This document shows positions 9,646-18,493 of a stretch of DNA of 64,000 nucleotides, piece after piece; position 1 is the first letter of the stretch, and each line of letters opens with the position of its first letter. A program made the position numbers and the translations under genes. Under the pieces are notes generated by a model, which was given only the letters and a program-made list of their open reading frames with translations, made no database searches and had not been told where the DNA came from. Location: NCBI GenBank assembly GCA_017399305.1, contig JAFQDK010000053.1, positions 1 through 64,000 on the forward strand. The letters run 5' to 3'. Source of the DNA: Clostridia bacterium (lineage in GTDB: Bacteria > Bacillota > Clostridia > Oscillospirales > CAG-272).

Positions 9646-11193
9646 TTAATGAATACTTTTGAGTGTGTGCCATGTAAAGTTATCTATTGTAATTTTTTCA
9701 TTTTTATTTAAAGTCACCATTGGAAGATTGTAATCAGCAAATGCAACCGCCGCCGCAAATATCTTTCCCCCGTCTGCAAATATCTCAACAGAACATCTGT
9801 CAACAATTATTCGCACATCAACCATATCACCGTTAAGCGAAAGCGGCATTTTTACATTCCTGCATCTAATCTCATTCTTATCCATATCGCATGCAAGGTC
9901 GGTTCCGAACATATTAATTACAAGTTTTTCTCCGTGCGCATACGGCATCGAAAGTGAAATATCAAGTGCTGCCGCTCCTGTTTGGATCGTCTTTTGCTCG
10001 ACAAGAGAAATATTCTGCAAGCTTTCACCGTTTACATACAGGTTTTCTATCTCCTTTACCGGCATTGCCACAAGGTAAAGCTCATCATTAACTCTTTTAA
10101 GCTGCATTTCAGTGGGAATGCTCATCTGTGAAGCGAACCTATCTGCAGGAGCATTAAGTATATGCCATGCAATGCGCACCACTCTGCCATTGGGAACTCC
10201 CGAAAAGCTCTGCGCCGCATAACTCATTTTAAGGTGAGTGAGTTTTTTCTCACTGTTGTCGATTACAAAGCGGTCTTTTTCAAAATGTCCGACTATGTAG
10301 ATATCCTTTGCGCCCATAAGAACATAGTACTTCTTCCCGCCGCATTCGAGCGGAAACAAATCCGGGCATTCTGCGTCTCCGTGAAGCTCAATCTCCTGAA
10401 ATTCATTCCAGTTTAAAAGGTCGGTTGAAGAAAGCAGTTCATACCTATTGTCAGCACGGTAAATTGCCATGATGTATTTGCCGATTTCTTCTACATACAC
10501 TACCTTGGGGTCACGGTTTGCTGCCTCGATATGCGGGACCACGGGGTTACCATCATATTTTTCAAAAGTTTTTCCGTCTTTTGAAAAAGCTAAGCACTGC
10601 GTAAACTTCTGTCCCTTTGAAAGCAGGTTTGTTCCGCCTGCCGCCGTATAGTAAAGCAGCATAGCACCCTCACCGAGTCCTGATGCATTTTTCTCATCTG
10701 TAATGGCTGAGCCCGAAAACATAGTTCCCTTTTCATCGGGAAAAAGTGCAATGTCCTTTTCTTCCCAGTGTAAAAGATCACGGCTTACAGCGTGTCCCCA
10801 GTGCATATTTCCCCACACGGGTGCCGCAGGATTATACTGATAGAACATGTGATGAATTCCGTCACGGTAAACAAGACCGTTAGGGTCATTGTTCCATCCG
10901 TTTTTAACTGTAAAATGCACTTCGGGACGTAGAGGCTCTTTCCAAAGGTCAGAAAGCACCATTTCACTTGCGAACCTCGGCTCATATGTTACACACGGAT
11001 TTACCGTAAGTTCAACTTCTTTGCCGATAAATGCCGACACATCGACATGTGCGGTAAAATCAGGATTCAAATTATCAATACGGCAGTCAAAATCAAAAAG
11101 TAATCTGTCGCCGTCATAAAAACATACCTTTTTATTTGCCGCCCGTGAATTTACCGGGAGCAACATATATTTGTCCGAAATCAATACTTTCAC
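9646..11193 (-). CDS. Intracellular GH32 beta-fructosidase (sucrose/fructo-oligosaccharide hydrolase)
   Basis: About 515 residues with no signal peptide, so cytoplasmic. GTG at 11193 is the likely start because AGAGGTG lies at the right distance; an in-frame GTG at 11202 is too close to that site. GH32 motifs are complete: nucleophile D103 in WNNDPNG, NRDPK, and the acid/base Glu in AECPD, followed by a C-terminal beta-sandwich with the characteristic SVEIFADGG strand. It would finish hydrolysis of imported sucrose or fructo-oligosaccharides to fructose, which the fructokinase nearby can phosphorylate. The secreted GH32 gene lies 14 bp downstream. Specificity between sucrose-6-phosphate and unphosphorylated fructans cannot be read; with no PTS gene here I favour unphosphorylated substrates. 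Confidence 0.92.
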   Translation of the reverse strand: MKVLISDKYMLLPVNSRAANKKVCFYDGDRLLFDFDCRIDNLNPDFTAHVDVSAFIGKEVELTVNPCVTYEPRFASEMVLSDLWKEPLRPEVHFTVKNGWNNDPNGLVYRDGIHHMFYQYNPAAPVWGNMHWGHAVSRDLLHWEEKDIALFPDEKGTMFSGSAITDEKNASGLGEGAMLLYYTAAGGTNLLSKGQKFTQCLAFSKDGKTFEKYDGNPVVPHIEAANRDPKVVYVEEIGKYIMAIYRADNRYELLSSTDLLNWNEFQEIELHGDAECPDLFPLECGGKKYYVLMGAKDIYIVGHFEKDRFVIDNSEKKLTHLKMSYAAQSFSGVPNGRVVRIAWHILNAPADRFASQMSIPTEMQLKRVNDELYLVAMPVKEIENLYVNGESLQNISLVEQKTIQTGAAALDISLSMPYAHGEKLVINMFGTDLACDMDKNEIRCRNVKMPLSLNGDMVDVRIIVDRCSVEIFADGGKIFAAAVAFADYNLPMVTLNKNEKITIDNFTWHTLKSIH

Positions 11194-11286
11194 AACGATC
11201 ACCTCTTATATTTTCAGTATAGCATGGCAAATGTACACGCATCAAGTGAGAATATTGAAAATAAGTGCCAAAACACGACTTTTGTA

Positions 11287-11315
11287 TTGACATTTCAAAA
11301 ATGACATTATAGAAT
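11287..11315 (+). promoter_or_regulatory. Sigma-70 promoter of the fructan regulator gene
   Basis: TTGACA (11287-11292), 17 bp, TAGAAT (11310-11315), 28 bp before the ATG of the AraC gene. It lies in the 150-bp divergent region shared with the GH32 operon. Confidence 0.7.
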
Positions 11316-11342
11316 TTAAACAACAAATATCGGGAGTTTAAC

Positions 11343-12143
11343 ATGATAAATTTTCCTATTCACACCGAAGCGTACAGGCGCGAAAAGGATCCTTTCTTCA
11401 CAGACGTTTGGAACATACAAAAGGTAAGCACCGACCTAGACGGCTGGGAGCTGTTACCGAGTATGCAAAATCACTCTGTTTTGCTATATGTAGAAAGCGG
11501 CAGTATTCTTTTTTCTTTAAACGGCGAACCTTTTTCGCTAAATAAAGGAGAAGCACTGTGTGCCGATGTCGGAACACGACTTGGACTACATTCTTCAAGT
11601 GGCGAAAGCTCATGCTTTTACCTTGTACGGTTTGATTGCAGCGATCTGCATTTTTTCATAGGTGAGAAAAACTTTCACACCGTAGCCTTGCAAAGCGGCA
11701 TTGCGAGTGCCTTTGCTGATATGTACCGTGCTACACATCAGGCAAAATATGATTCAATTTCAAGCGACTGCTATCTTTTATTGATTTTGCAATCAATAAA
11801 GCAAAGCTTCAATGCGATTCCCGCTCAACAAAAGCTATACGATGATGTGTGTGCATATATCAGCGAATATGCGAAAGAAGATCCTTCTGCCGAGCAAATT
11901 GCCGATGCACTCGGTTACAACAAGGATCACATTTGCAGAGTTGTAAAGAAGTGCGGCGGAAAGACACTCAGCGAGATGATAGCGGCTGAACGCATTAATA
12001 TTGCCAAAGGGCTGCTTGCCACCACCAACTATTCTTTAGAAAAAGTTGCCGCGGTGCTTAACTTTTCAGGTGCAAACAGTTTTCTCAAATTCTTCAAATA
12101 CCATGTTTCGATGACGCCATCAGAATACAGACGAAAAAAATGA
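11343..12143 (+). CDS. AraC-family regulator of the fructan module
   Basis: 266 residues, start supported by GGGAG 8 bp upstream. The N-terminal cupin-like domain (SVLLYVESGSILFSLNGEPF) senses the inducer. The C-terminal double HTH is complete: IADALGYNKDHICRVVKKCG and VAAVLNFSGANSFLKFFKYH, ending with the usual MTPSEYRR. It is divergent from the two GH32 genes and followed 7 bp later by a fructokinase gene. Genomic context therefore makes it the likely activator of fructan use, responding perhaps to fructose or sucrose; the ligand is inferred. Confidence 0.9.
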   Translation: MINFPIHTEAYRREKDPFFTDVWNIQKVSTDLDGWELLPSMQNHSVLLYVESGSILFSLNGEPFSLNKGEALCADVGTRLGLHSSSGESSCFYLVRFDCSDLHFFIGEKNFHTVALQSGIASAFADMYRATHQAKYDSISSDCYLLLILQSIKQSFNAIPAQQKLYDDVCAYISEYAKEDPSAEQIADALGYNKDHICRVVKKCGGKTLSEMIAAERINIAKGLLATTNYSLEKVAAVLNFSGANSFLKFFKYHVSMTPSEYRRKK

Positions 12144-12150
12144 GGTAAAT

Positions 12151-13023
12151 ATGATGCCAAAAATCTTGTCTTTCGGTGAAATAATCTGGGATGTATACGA
12201 AAATGAAAGCCTTATCGGCGGTGCGTCTTTGAACTTTGCCGCGCATGCAAAAAGATGCGGCGGAGAAAGCTTTATGATATCCGCCGTTGGAAATGACAAA
12301 CTCGGAAAAGATGCAATAAGAATAATAAAAAACCTGCAGGTAGATGAACGGTTTATTAAAACAACCGCGTTTCCAACAGGCAAATGTGAAGTAACATTAA
12401 ATGAATGCGGTATTCCCTGTTACAATGTTTTAGAAAACACCGCTTTTGACAACATAGTTTTATCGGATGAAGATATAGAAAAAATAAAAAATCAGCAGTT
12501 TGATGCACTCTATTTCGGAACCCTTACACAGAGAAACGCAGTATCAAAAGCCGCTCTTGAAAAGCTATGCAAATCTTGCACTTTCAGAGAAATTATCTGC
12601 GACATAAATTTGCGAAAAAACTGCTATAACAAATCTTCAGCAAAATTCTGTATTGAGAATGCAACAATACTCAAAATAAGCGACGAAGAAGAACCGCTTC
12701 TCCGCGAGCTTGGGTTATACTCTGTATCTGGTTTGTCTTATGAAAGTATTGCAAAAGCAATTACTTCTGCATTCCCGAATATAAAGATTCTTATAATAAC
12801 TCTCGGCGCAAAAGGCTCGTTTGTATATGAGAGTGAAAAGCAAAGCGGATTTTTGTTTGATGGCGAAAAGGCGCAAGTTGTATCAACCGTTGGTGCCGGC
12901 GACAGTTATACTGCCGCATGGTGTGTATCTTTTCTATCCGGTGAAAGTGTAAAGCAAGCAACCGAAAAGGCAACCAAGCTCTCCGCATATGTTGTATCAC
13001 ATAAAGATGCGATACCGTCATAG
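12151..13023 (+). CDS. PfkB-family fructokinase
   Basis: 290 residues. The N-terminal signature (FGEIIWDVYENESLIGGAS, then NFAAHAKRCGG) and the C-terminal PfkB motif VSTVGAGDSYTAAW, with the catalytic Asp and anion hole, are intact. This ribokinase fold phosphorylates a furanose sugar with ATP. Lying 7 bp after the fructan regulator and opposite two GH32 enzymes, it most likely makes fructose-6-phosphate from free fructose. GAGGTA precedes the double ATG; the second ATG (12154) is equally possible. The gene is somewhat short for the family (usually 300-320), but no motif is missing. Confidence 0.9.
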   Translation: MMPKILSFGEIIWDVYENESLIGGASLNFAAHAKRCGGESFMISAVGNDKLGKDAIRIIKNLQVDERFIKTTAFPTGKCEVTLNECGIPCYNVLENTAFDNIVLSDEDIEKIKNQQFDALYFGTLTQRNAVSKAALEKLCKSCTFREIICDINLRKNCYNKSSAKFCIENATILKISDEEEPLLRELGLYSVSGLSYESIAKAITSAFPNIKILIITLGAKGSFVYESEKQSGFLFDGEKAQVVSTVGAGDSYTAAWCVSFLSGESVKQATEKATKLSAYVVSHKDAIPS

Positions 13024-13040
13024 ATATCATCATAATAAAA

Positions 13041-13070
13041 ACAGCAACACTGAAGTGTTGCTGTTTTTTT
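13041..13070 (+). terminator. Terminator of the araC-fructokinase operon
   Basis: Perfect 11-bp stem ACAGCAACACT/AGTGTTGCTGT with a GA loop followed by T7. Confidence 0.9.
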
Positions 13071-13084
13071 GATTACACTGGTAT

Positions 13085-13654
13085 TCATTTATCTTTTTCA
13101 TCAATCTCTCTAAGAACTTTACAAGGATTACCTACAGCTACCACATTTGCAGGAATGTCCTTCGTAACCACACTTCCTGCACCTATAACAGTGTTATCTC
13201 CGATAGTGACGCCGGGAACAATGATTGCACCTGCTCCTATCCAACAGTTTTTGCCTATATTAATAGGTAGATTATACTGGTATCCTTTTTCGCGCAATTC
13301 AGGCAATATCGGATGCCCTGCGGTTGCTATAATAACATTTGGTCCAATCATTGTATAATCTCCGATATATATATGCGTATCGTCCACTAATGTCAGATTG
13401 AAATTAACATATACACTTTTGCCAAAATGAACATGGCGACCGCCCCAATTTGCACGAAGAGGCGGTTCTATATAACACCCCTCGCCAATTTCTGCAAACA
13501 TATCCTTGAGAAGTTTTTTTCGTTTTTCAGATTCTGAAGGATGTGTCTGATTAAAATCATAAAGTCTTTCAAGACATCGCGCTTGTTCCGCCACCCTTTC
13601 ACTGTCTCCGCCAAGATAAAGCTCGCCGGAATGCATTATCTCAAACTTATCCAT
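13085..13654 (-). CDS. Maltose/galactoside O-acetyltransferase-like hexapeptide transferase
   Basis: 189 residues, GAGGTG before ATG. A helical N-terminal maltose-acetyltransferase domain (RVAEQARCLERLYDFNQT) is followed by left-handed beta-helix hexapeptide turns (IGKNCWIGAGAIIVPGVTIG, VIGAGSVVTKDIP, then VAVGNPCKVLREI). The catalytic His lies in the ATAGHP segment. This LacA/Maa family transfers acetyl from acetyl-CoA to sugars, often to detoxify non-metabolised ones. It is monocistronic and ends opposite the fructokinase gene. The true acceptor is unknown. Confidence 0.9.
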   Translation of the reverse strand: MDKFEIMHSGELYLGGDSERVAEQARCLERLYDFNQTHPSESEKRKKLLKDMFAEIGEGCYIEPPLRANWGGRHVHFGKSVYVNFNLTLVDDTHIYIGDYTMIGPNVIIATAGHPILPELREKGYQYNLPINIGKNCWIGAGAIIVPGVTIGDNTVIGAGSVVTKDIPANVVAVGNPCKVLREIDEKDK

Positions 13655-13857
13655 ACTGTCACCTCATAAAAAACTGAAACTATATGGTTTATTCTATCAT
13701 ATTATCTCTGTAAATTCAACTTATAACAATACAGATAATCTCAGTTTTTCACTTACCGTTATATACTGACTGTAAACGCTCACCGAAGACCTTTTCGGCG
13801 TAGCAAACAACAAGTATACCATTTTTCAAATCACACCCTATGCTAATTACAAAAGTG

Positions 13858-13890
13858 AAAAAGCCTTACGGATTATCCGTAAGGCTTTTT
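13858..13890 (-). terminator. Terminator of the GH5-like glycosidase gene
   Basis: A 16-bp perfect stem (13858-13873 and 13875-13890) around GCCTTACGGAT, A5/T5 flanked so it can act on either strand, just beyond the stop of the minus-strand glycosidase gene. The preceding 13655-13857 holds no recognisable gene. Confidence 0.85.
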
Positions 13891-13900
13891 ACACTATAAT

Positions 13901-15016
13901 TTATTTCTTATTTTCCTGTCTCTTTGCAAAACGCTTGTCAGCAAGGTCAGCAAACTGCTGAATAATCTTGATTTCCTTTGCTATGTAAGGTCTGCCGTTG
14001 AAACGGTAAAGGTCATGCTGGAACTTGGTGAGATCGTGAGGACCTGCATAATCTGGATCCTCAATCTCCTTATTATATACGCCCCAAGGCTCATAAGTCT
14101 GAGAGAATCCCTGGATAAGTCCCCAGTGATAGGAACCAACCTCTTCAAGATAGAAGAGCGGGAAAATCTCGTCAACATTGTTGTGAGTGATACGGTTGAG
14201 CCACTCGTTGTTGATAACAGGTCTGCCCCAGTCTTCCTTAAGCTTTTCAATAAGGCGAACCATGGTCTGGAAAGAACCATAGTAATGGAAAGTAATAATA
14301 TCGGAAAGCTCAAGTGCACGGCGTTGAGCAGTAGTAGATGGCTCAAGGTCTGCGGGATTATATGCCCATACGTCAGCAGTCAAAGGCTGAATAGGATCGT
14401 GAGAACGGATAATCTCAAAACACTTCTCCATCATAGGAACAGAGAGGTCTCCTCTCTTGCCGTTGGAAATCTCGTTCCATACATCCCAGATCTGGATACG
14501 GTCATCCTTTGCATACTTTGCAGAGATCTCATCTACCATTTCAAAGAAGTGAGGCTGCATATCAGGTTCATCCGGTACCATGTAACCGTGAGTAGTGTAA
14601 CCGCCAGCGTGAGGTCCGCGGAAAATACCACTGTGATAACCCCAGTCGACATTCTGTTCACCGAACTTTGCAGGAATAAACAGTTCTTTAGGTACTGTAC
14701 AGTCGTTACCGATAGTAAGCATTACCTTAAGGCCGTACTTATCAGCAAGAGTAATGTACTCCTCAAGGTTTGCCATAAAGCTGTCATGCTCATAATACCA
14801 AACCTCAAACTGAATGATAGCACGGACCGCATTGAGCTTAGTCTTCTGTGCAAGCTCAAATTCGTACTCAATCTGCTTGATAACCTCATCATGCTTATAT
14901 TTCTGCCACATAGCAATGCGGTTTACGCAATTCGAGGGATAGCCGTTGAATCCACGAATCCAGGGCTGATTATTATACCATTCCCAAGCTTGTTCTTTAG
15001 TCCATTGTTCTAACAT
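13901..15016 (-). CDS. Cytoplasmic GH5-like (cellulase superfamily) glycosidase
   Basis: 371 residues, AGAGGA before ATG, no signal peptide. The chain reads as a (beta/alpha)8 clan GH-A hydrolase: LNAVRAIIQFEVWYYEH early, then acid/base Glu in WDVWNE at the end of strand 4 and nucleophile Glu in VINNEWL at strand 7. Strand 8 has SYHWGLIQG. This is a GH5/GH2-like arrangement, but the family cannot be fixed by eye. It probably acts on an imported oligosaccharide. The gene stands alone between terminators. Its codon use nearly excludes TTA, CTA and TCA, so the antisense strand in the same phase is open for 332 codons; this suggests high expression. Confidence 0.75.
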   Translation of the reverse strand: MLEQWTKEQAWEWYNNQPWIRGFNGYPSNCVNRIAMWQKYKHDEVIKQIEYEFELAQKTKLNAVRAIIQFEVWYYEHDSFMANLEEYITLADKYGLKVMLTIGNDCTVPKELFIPAKFGEQNVDWGYHSGIFRGPHAGGYTTHGYMVPDEPDMQPHFFEMVDEISAKYAKDDRIQIWDVWNEISNGKRGDLSVPMMEKCFEIIRSHDPIQPLTADVWAYNPADLEPSTTAQRRALELSDIITFHYYGSFQTMVRLIEKLKEDWGRPVINNEWLNRITHNNVDEIFPLFYLEEVGSYHWGLIQGFSQTYEPWGVYNKEIEDPDYAGPHDLTKFQHDLYRFNGRPYIAKEIKIIQQFADLADKRFAKRQENKK

Positions 15017-15147
15017 AACACGATCCTCTTTTACAATTCTGTGTGATTTGTTTTATAGTTGACAACGCAACTATATAAGTAGTTTATCATACAGCGTATT
15101 CTTTTTCAAGATTAATAACAAACTAATATTTACAGTTATTTTTGTAT

Positions 15148-15630
15148 TTATCTTGTTTCATATGGGTTTGTATCAGGAATCTCAAGCAACCAACTCATGC
15201 CAACAGGAGAAACAATTACAACAACACAGCAAATCAAATGAAACAAAGCTGCCGATAACAATACTGACACTTTAGGAATCACCAAATGAAATAACTCTGT
15301 TATTGAGAAGAGCCAAGAGTAAACAGTTGCAGGGAGAATTGAAATCAACAAAAAATCAACTGCAGCGAAAGCAAAACAACTGATCAAATTCAATAAATAG
15401 AACAGTTTATAATCTCTCAAATCGAAAAAGCAACTGCGAAGCTGCCAAATGTTTATACCATAAAAGAAAAGAACACCTGTAATCATAGATACAATCCATA
15501 CAGCAAACGAAGATGCAAACTCAAACATACTTAACATTGTCAACGCCGCAGATAATGCCACTTCTGATATAACAAGTTCAAAAAAACGTCTTATGATAAT
15601 TATTGTCTTTACTTTAGAATCAAACTTCAA
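15148..15630 (-). CDS. Small integral membrane protein of unknown function
   Basis: 160 residues. The start is TTG 15630, with GGAGG 8 bp upstream. Four hydrophobic segments are visible (about 15-35, 40-60, 75-98, 112-140), separated by short charged loops; the tail IPDTNPYETR is polar. I do not recognise a family. It is divergent from the NhaD-like transporter gene and stands alone; no function can be given. Confidence 0.65.
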   Translation of the reverse strand: MKFDSKVKTIIIIRRFFELVISEVALSAALTMLSMFEFASSFAVWIVSMITGVLFFYGINIWQLRSCFFDLRDYKLFYLLNLISCFAFAAVDFLLISILPATVYSWLFSITELFHLVIPKVSVLLSAALFHLICCVVVIVSPVGMSWLLEIPDTNPYETR

Positions 15631-15808
15631 ATTCTTATCCTCCGCTAATTGCAGATTTTTTCATTATTGTACCATTTTTCTTTTAAAAAATCAACTGCGG
15701 GTGCTTAAAACCAATTGTTGATTAATAACCTTTTTCAAAACATATTGCTTTTTTTGAAAAAAACTGAGATAATAATTAAGATGGTATTTTTAAACAGGAG
15801 GGTTAATT

Positions 15809-17083
15809 ATGATACCCGCTATTATTCTATTTGCAGTCACATATATTCTGATGCTTGTTTTCAGCAAGTTTCGCCCGTACATAGCACTTGCATCTGCATT
15901 ATTATTCATAGTCACCGGCATGTTGCCATTGGGGGATATAATCGGTTCTATTGATTTCAATGTGCTTTTGATGATTGCAGGTACAATGGGGCTTGTTGCA
16001 CTATTTATTGAAAGCAAGATGCCAGCCCTGCTTGCCGACATCGTTATGGACAAAGTTCCGAACGTTCAGTGGGCTGCAGTTGCAATGGCACTCTTTGCCG
16101 GCGTAATCTCCGCTTTTGTTGACAACGTTGCCACAGTACTTATGGTTGCTCCCGTTGCGCTTGAGATATGCAAGAAGTTTAATACCAACCCTGTTCCGTT
16201 TATTATCGCAATTGCGGTCTCTTCCAATCTTCAGGGCGCCGCCACACTTGTAGGCGATACAACAGCTATCATGCTTGGCTCTGCACTTGATATGAGCTTT
16301 ATGGACTTCTTCTGGTATAAAGGAAAGCCAAGTATGTTCTTTGCTGTAGAACTCGGTGCGCTTCTGTCTGCAATCATACTCGCCTTCCTTTTCCGCAAAG
16401 CTAAATCTCCTATCCCGAAATCTAATAATCGTACCAAAGTCACTGACTATGTGCCATCCATCCTTCTCGTAGGCACTATCGTGCTTTTGATTTGCGCATC
16501 GTTTATTGAAAACAAGCCTGATATTTCAAACGGTCTCATTTGCTGTGCACTTCTTGTTATCGGTCTTGTTTACAACTTTATCAAAAAGCGCAATATTTCT
16601 GCAATAATAAATCCGCTTAAAGAAATTGACTTTGACACCATCGGTCTTCTTCTCGGTCTGTTCCTAATGATCGGCGGCATCTCTGCCAAAGGTGTTATCG
16701 CGGCAGCGGCAGACCTTCTTGCAAAGGCAGGCGGCGGTAATCTGTTTGTACTCTACACTGTTATCGTTTGGGCTTCGGTACTTATCTCGGCTTTCATCGA
16801 CAACATCCCATATGTCGCAACAATGATCCCGGTTATAGCCGGTCTTGCTGCAAATCTCGGCGTTGACCCAACTGTTCTTTATTTCGGTCTGCTTTCGGGC
16901 GCAACACTCGGTGGCAACTGCACTCCCATAGGTGCATCGGCAAATATAACCGGTATCGGTATTCTCCGCAAGAACGGATGTACCGTTAAGAACAGCGACT
17001 TCTTTAAAATCGGTATCCCCTTTACACTAGCGGCTATCATTCCTGCATATATCTACATTTGGATCTTGTACGGTAATATTTAA
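15809..17083 (+). CDS. NhaD/ArsB-type ion transporter (IT superfamily permease)
   Basis: 424 residues, AGGAGGG before ATG, about 11 membrane segments. The two inverted halves each carry a conserved acidic-Asn turn (FVDNVATVLMVAPVALE and FIDNIPYVATMIPVIAG) followed by a re-entrant glycine-rich hairpin (LVGDTTAIMLGS and LGGNCTPIGASANI). This arrangement is typical of NhaD Na+/H+ antiporters, ArsB and CitM/SLC13 relatives. The substrate may be Na+/H+, arsenite or a carboxylate; no ars genes are adjacent. The gene ends 20 bp before a long hairpin that also contains the start of the next gene. Confidence 0.85.
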   Translation: MIPAIILFAVTYILMLVFSKFRPYIALASALLFIVTGMLPLGDIIGSIDFNVLLMIAGTMGLVALFIESKMPALLADIVMDKVPNVQWAAVAMALFAGVISAFVDNVATVLMVAPVALEICKKFNTNPVPFIIAIAVSSNLQGAATLVGDTTAIMLGSALDMSFMDFFWYKGKPSMFFAVELGALLSAIILAFLFRKAKSPIPKSNNRTKVTDYVPSILLVGTIVLLICASFIENKPDISNGLICCALLVIGLVYNFIKKRNISAIINPLKEIDFDTIGLLLGLFLMIGGISAKGVIAAAADLLAKAGGGNLFVLYTVIVWASVLISAFIDNIPYVATMIPVIAGLAANLGVDPTVLYFGLLSGATLGGNCTPIGASANITGIGILRKNGCTVKNSDFFKIGIPFTLAAIIPAYIYIWILYGNI

Positions 17084-17102
17084 TTCAACCGCTTGATAAT
17101 TT

Positions 17103-17170
17103 AATCCGACCAAATGGTACATACTATTCACATGAGGTGAGAGTATGAAATCTATTTGGTCGGATTTTTC
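17103..17170 (+). promoter_or_regulatory. Long hairpin enclosing the SD and start codon of the FAD-Rieske gene
   Basis: A perfect 13-bp inverted repeat (17103-17115 with 17154-17166, core TCCGACCAAAT) closes a hairpin. Its inner stem pairs CATACT (17120-17125) with AGTATG (17142-17147) and then TTCAC with GTGAG. The SD (GAGGTG) lies in the apex and the ATG at 17145 inside the inner stem. Five T follow, so it can also act as terminator for the transporter gene. Confidence 0.75.
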
Positions 17171-18440
17171 TATGCCGCACTTTGAAAGACTTGAAAAAGA
17201 TATAAAAACCGATGTACTTATCATAGGCGGCGGAATTGCAGGACTGTTAATCGCACACGAGTTAAAAAAACGAGGTGTAGACTGTGTAATAGCGGAAGCA
17301 AATACCATTTGCAGCGGCATAACAAAAAATACTACGGCAAAAATCACATCGCAGCACGGGCTGATATACAGCAAACTGATAAATGATGCCGGCGTTGAAG
17401 CAGCAAAGCTATACCTTGATGCAAACGAAAAAGCTATATCAAAATATAAAAGGCTATGCAAAAGCATTGACTGCGATTTTGAAGAAACAGACTCCTATGT
17501 TTTTACTTTAGCTGACAAGAGTATTCTCGAGAATGAGATGCGTGCACTTAGTTTTTTGGGAAGCAACGCAGAATTTGAAAAACAACCTACGTTGCCGTTT
17601 GAAACAGCAGGGGCAGTTAAATTCAAGAATCAGGCGCAGTTTCATCCTTTGAAATTTGCTGCCGCGATTGCAAAGGATTTGAAAATATATGAGTCCACTG
17701 AAGTGACAGATATACTCGGGCACACTGCAAAAACCTTGCACGGAAAAATAACAGCCGATAAAATCGTTGTAGCAACGCACTTCCCATTCATAAACCGACA
17801 CGGGCTATATTTTATAAAAATGTATCAAGCACGGTCATATGTTATTGCAATAAAAAACGCACATATCAATGGTATGTACGTTGACGGTAATGACAGCGGT
17901 TTATCGCTGAGAAGCTATGGGGATTTTCTGCTTATAGGTAGCGGAGGTCATCGTACAGGCAAACAAAACGACGGCTGGAGCTATGCCCAAGATATCGCAA
18001 ACCGTCACTATCCGCAAGCAGAGGTTGCATTTAAGTGGGCAAATCAGGACTGCATCACCCTTGACGAACTCCCTTATATAGGACAATATTCAAAAAGCAC
18101 GCCTAACATGTATGTTGCCACCGGGTTTAACAAATGGGGAATGACATCGGCCATGGTTGCTGCGGATATTATTGCGGATGCAATTTGCGAAAGAAAGAAT
18201 GACTATTCGGATTTGTACTCTCCATCAAGATCTATTCTAAAAAAGCAACTTGCAATCAACACTTTTGAAACAGCGACAAACCTACTTCGGCTATCAAAGC
18301 CAAGATGTCCGCACCTTGGCTGTGCGCTTAAATGGAACAAAAAAGAAAGGTCTTGGGATTGTCCATGTCACGGTTCACGATTCAGTGAAAGCGGAAAAGT
18401 TATTGATAATCCTGCAATGAAAGGTCTCGAAAAGCATTGA
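17145..18440 (+). CDS. FAD-dependent oxidoreductase with C-terminal Rieske [2Fe-2S] domain (YhfW-like)
   Basis: 431 residues. The N-terminal dinucleotide-binding motif is DVLIIGGGIAGLLIAHELKK, of the DAO/glycine-oxidase fold; a second FAD contact region, YVATGFNKWGMTSAMVAADI, lies near 320-350. The last ~50 residues form a Rieske cluster site: C388-x-H390 and C406-x-x-H409 (CPHLGC and CPCHGSRF), all four ligands present. The same fusion is known from B. subtilis YhfW. The electron donor or substrate is unknown. It is probably cytoplasmic, as no signal or TM is seen. Its translation start is buried in a stable hairpin, implying regulated or weak translation. Confidence 0.9.
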   Translation: MKSIWSDFSMPHFERLEKDIKTDVLIIGGGIAGLLIAHELKKRGVDCVIAEANTICSGITKNTTAKITSQHGLIYSKLINDAGVEAAKLYLDANEKAISKYKRLCKSIDCDFEETDSYVFTLADKSILENEMRALSFLGSNAEFEKQPTLPFETAGAVKFKNQAQFHPLKFAAAIAKDLKIYESTEVTDILGHTAKTLHGKITADKIVVATHFPFINRHGLYFIKMYQARSYVIAIKNAHINGMYVDGNDSGLSLRSYGDFLLIGSGGHRTGKQNDGWSYAQDIANRHYPQAEVAFKWANQDCITLDELPYIGQYSKSTPNMYVATGFNKWGMTSAMVAADIIADAICERKNDYSDLYSPSRSILKKQLAINTFETATNLLRLSKPRCPHLGCALKWNKKERSWDCPCHGSRFSESGKVIDNPAMKGLEKH

Positions 18441-18493
18441 AATAAACGTTTATGTATGGTAAACTTTAAATGATCTTTTTAAGGAGGCTTTCC

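Noticed and set aside
14015..15013. 332-codon open frame antisense to the GH5-like gene
   Set aside because: Same in-phase codon-bias effect; no motif, no independent ribosome site.
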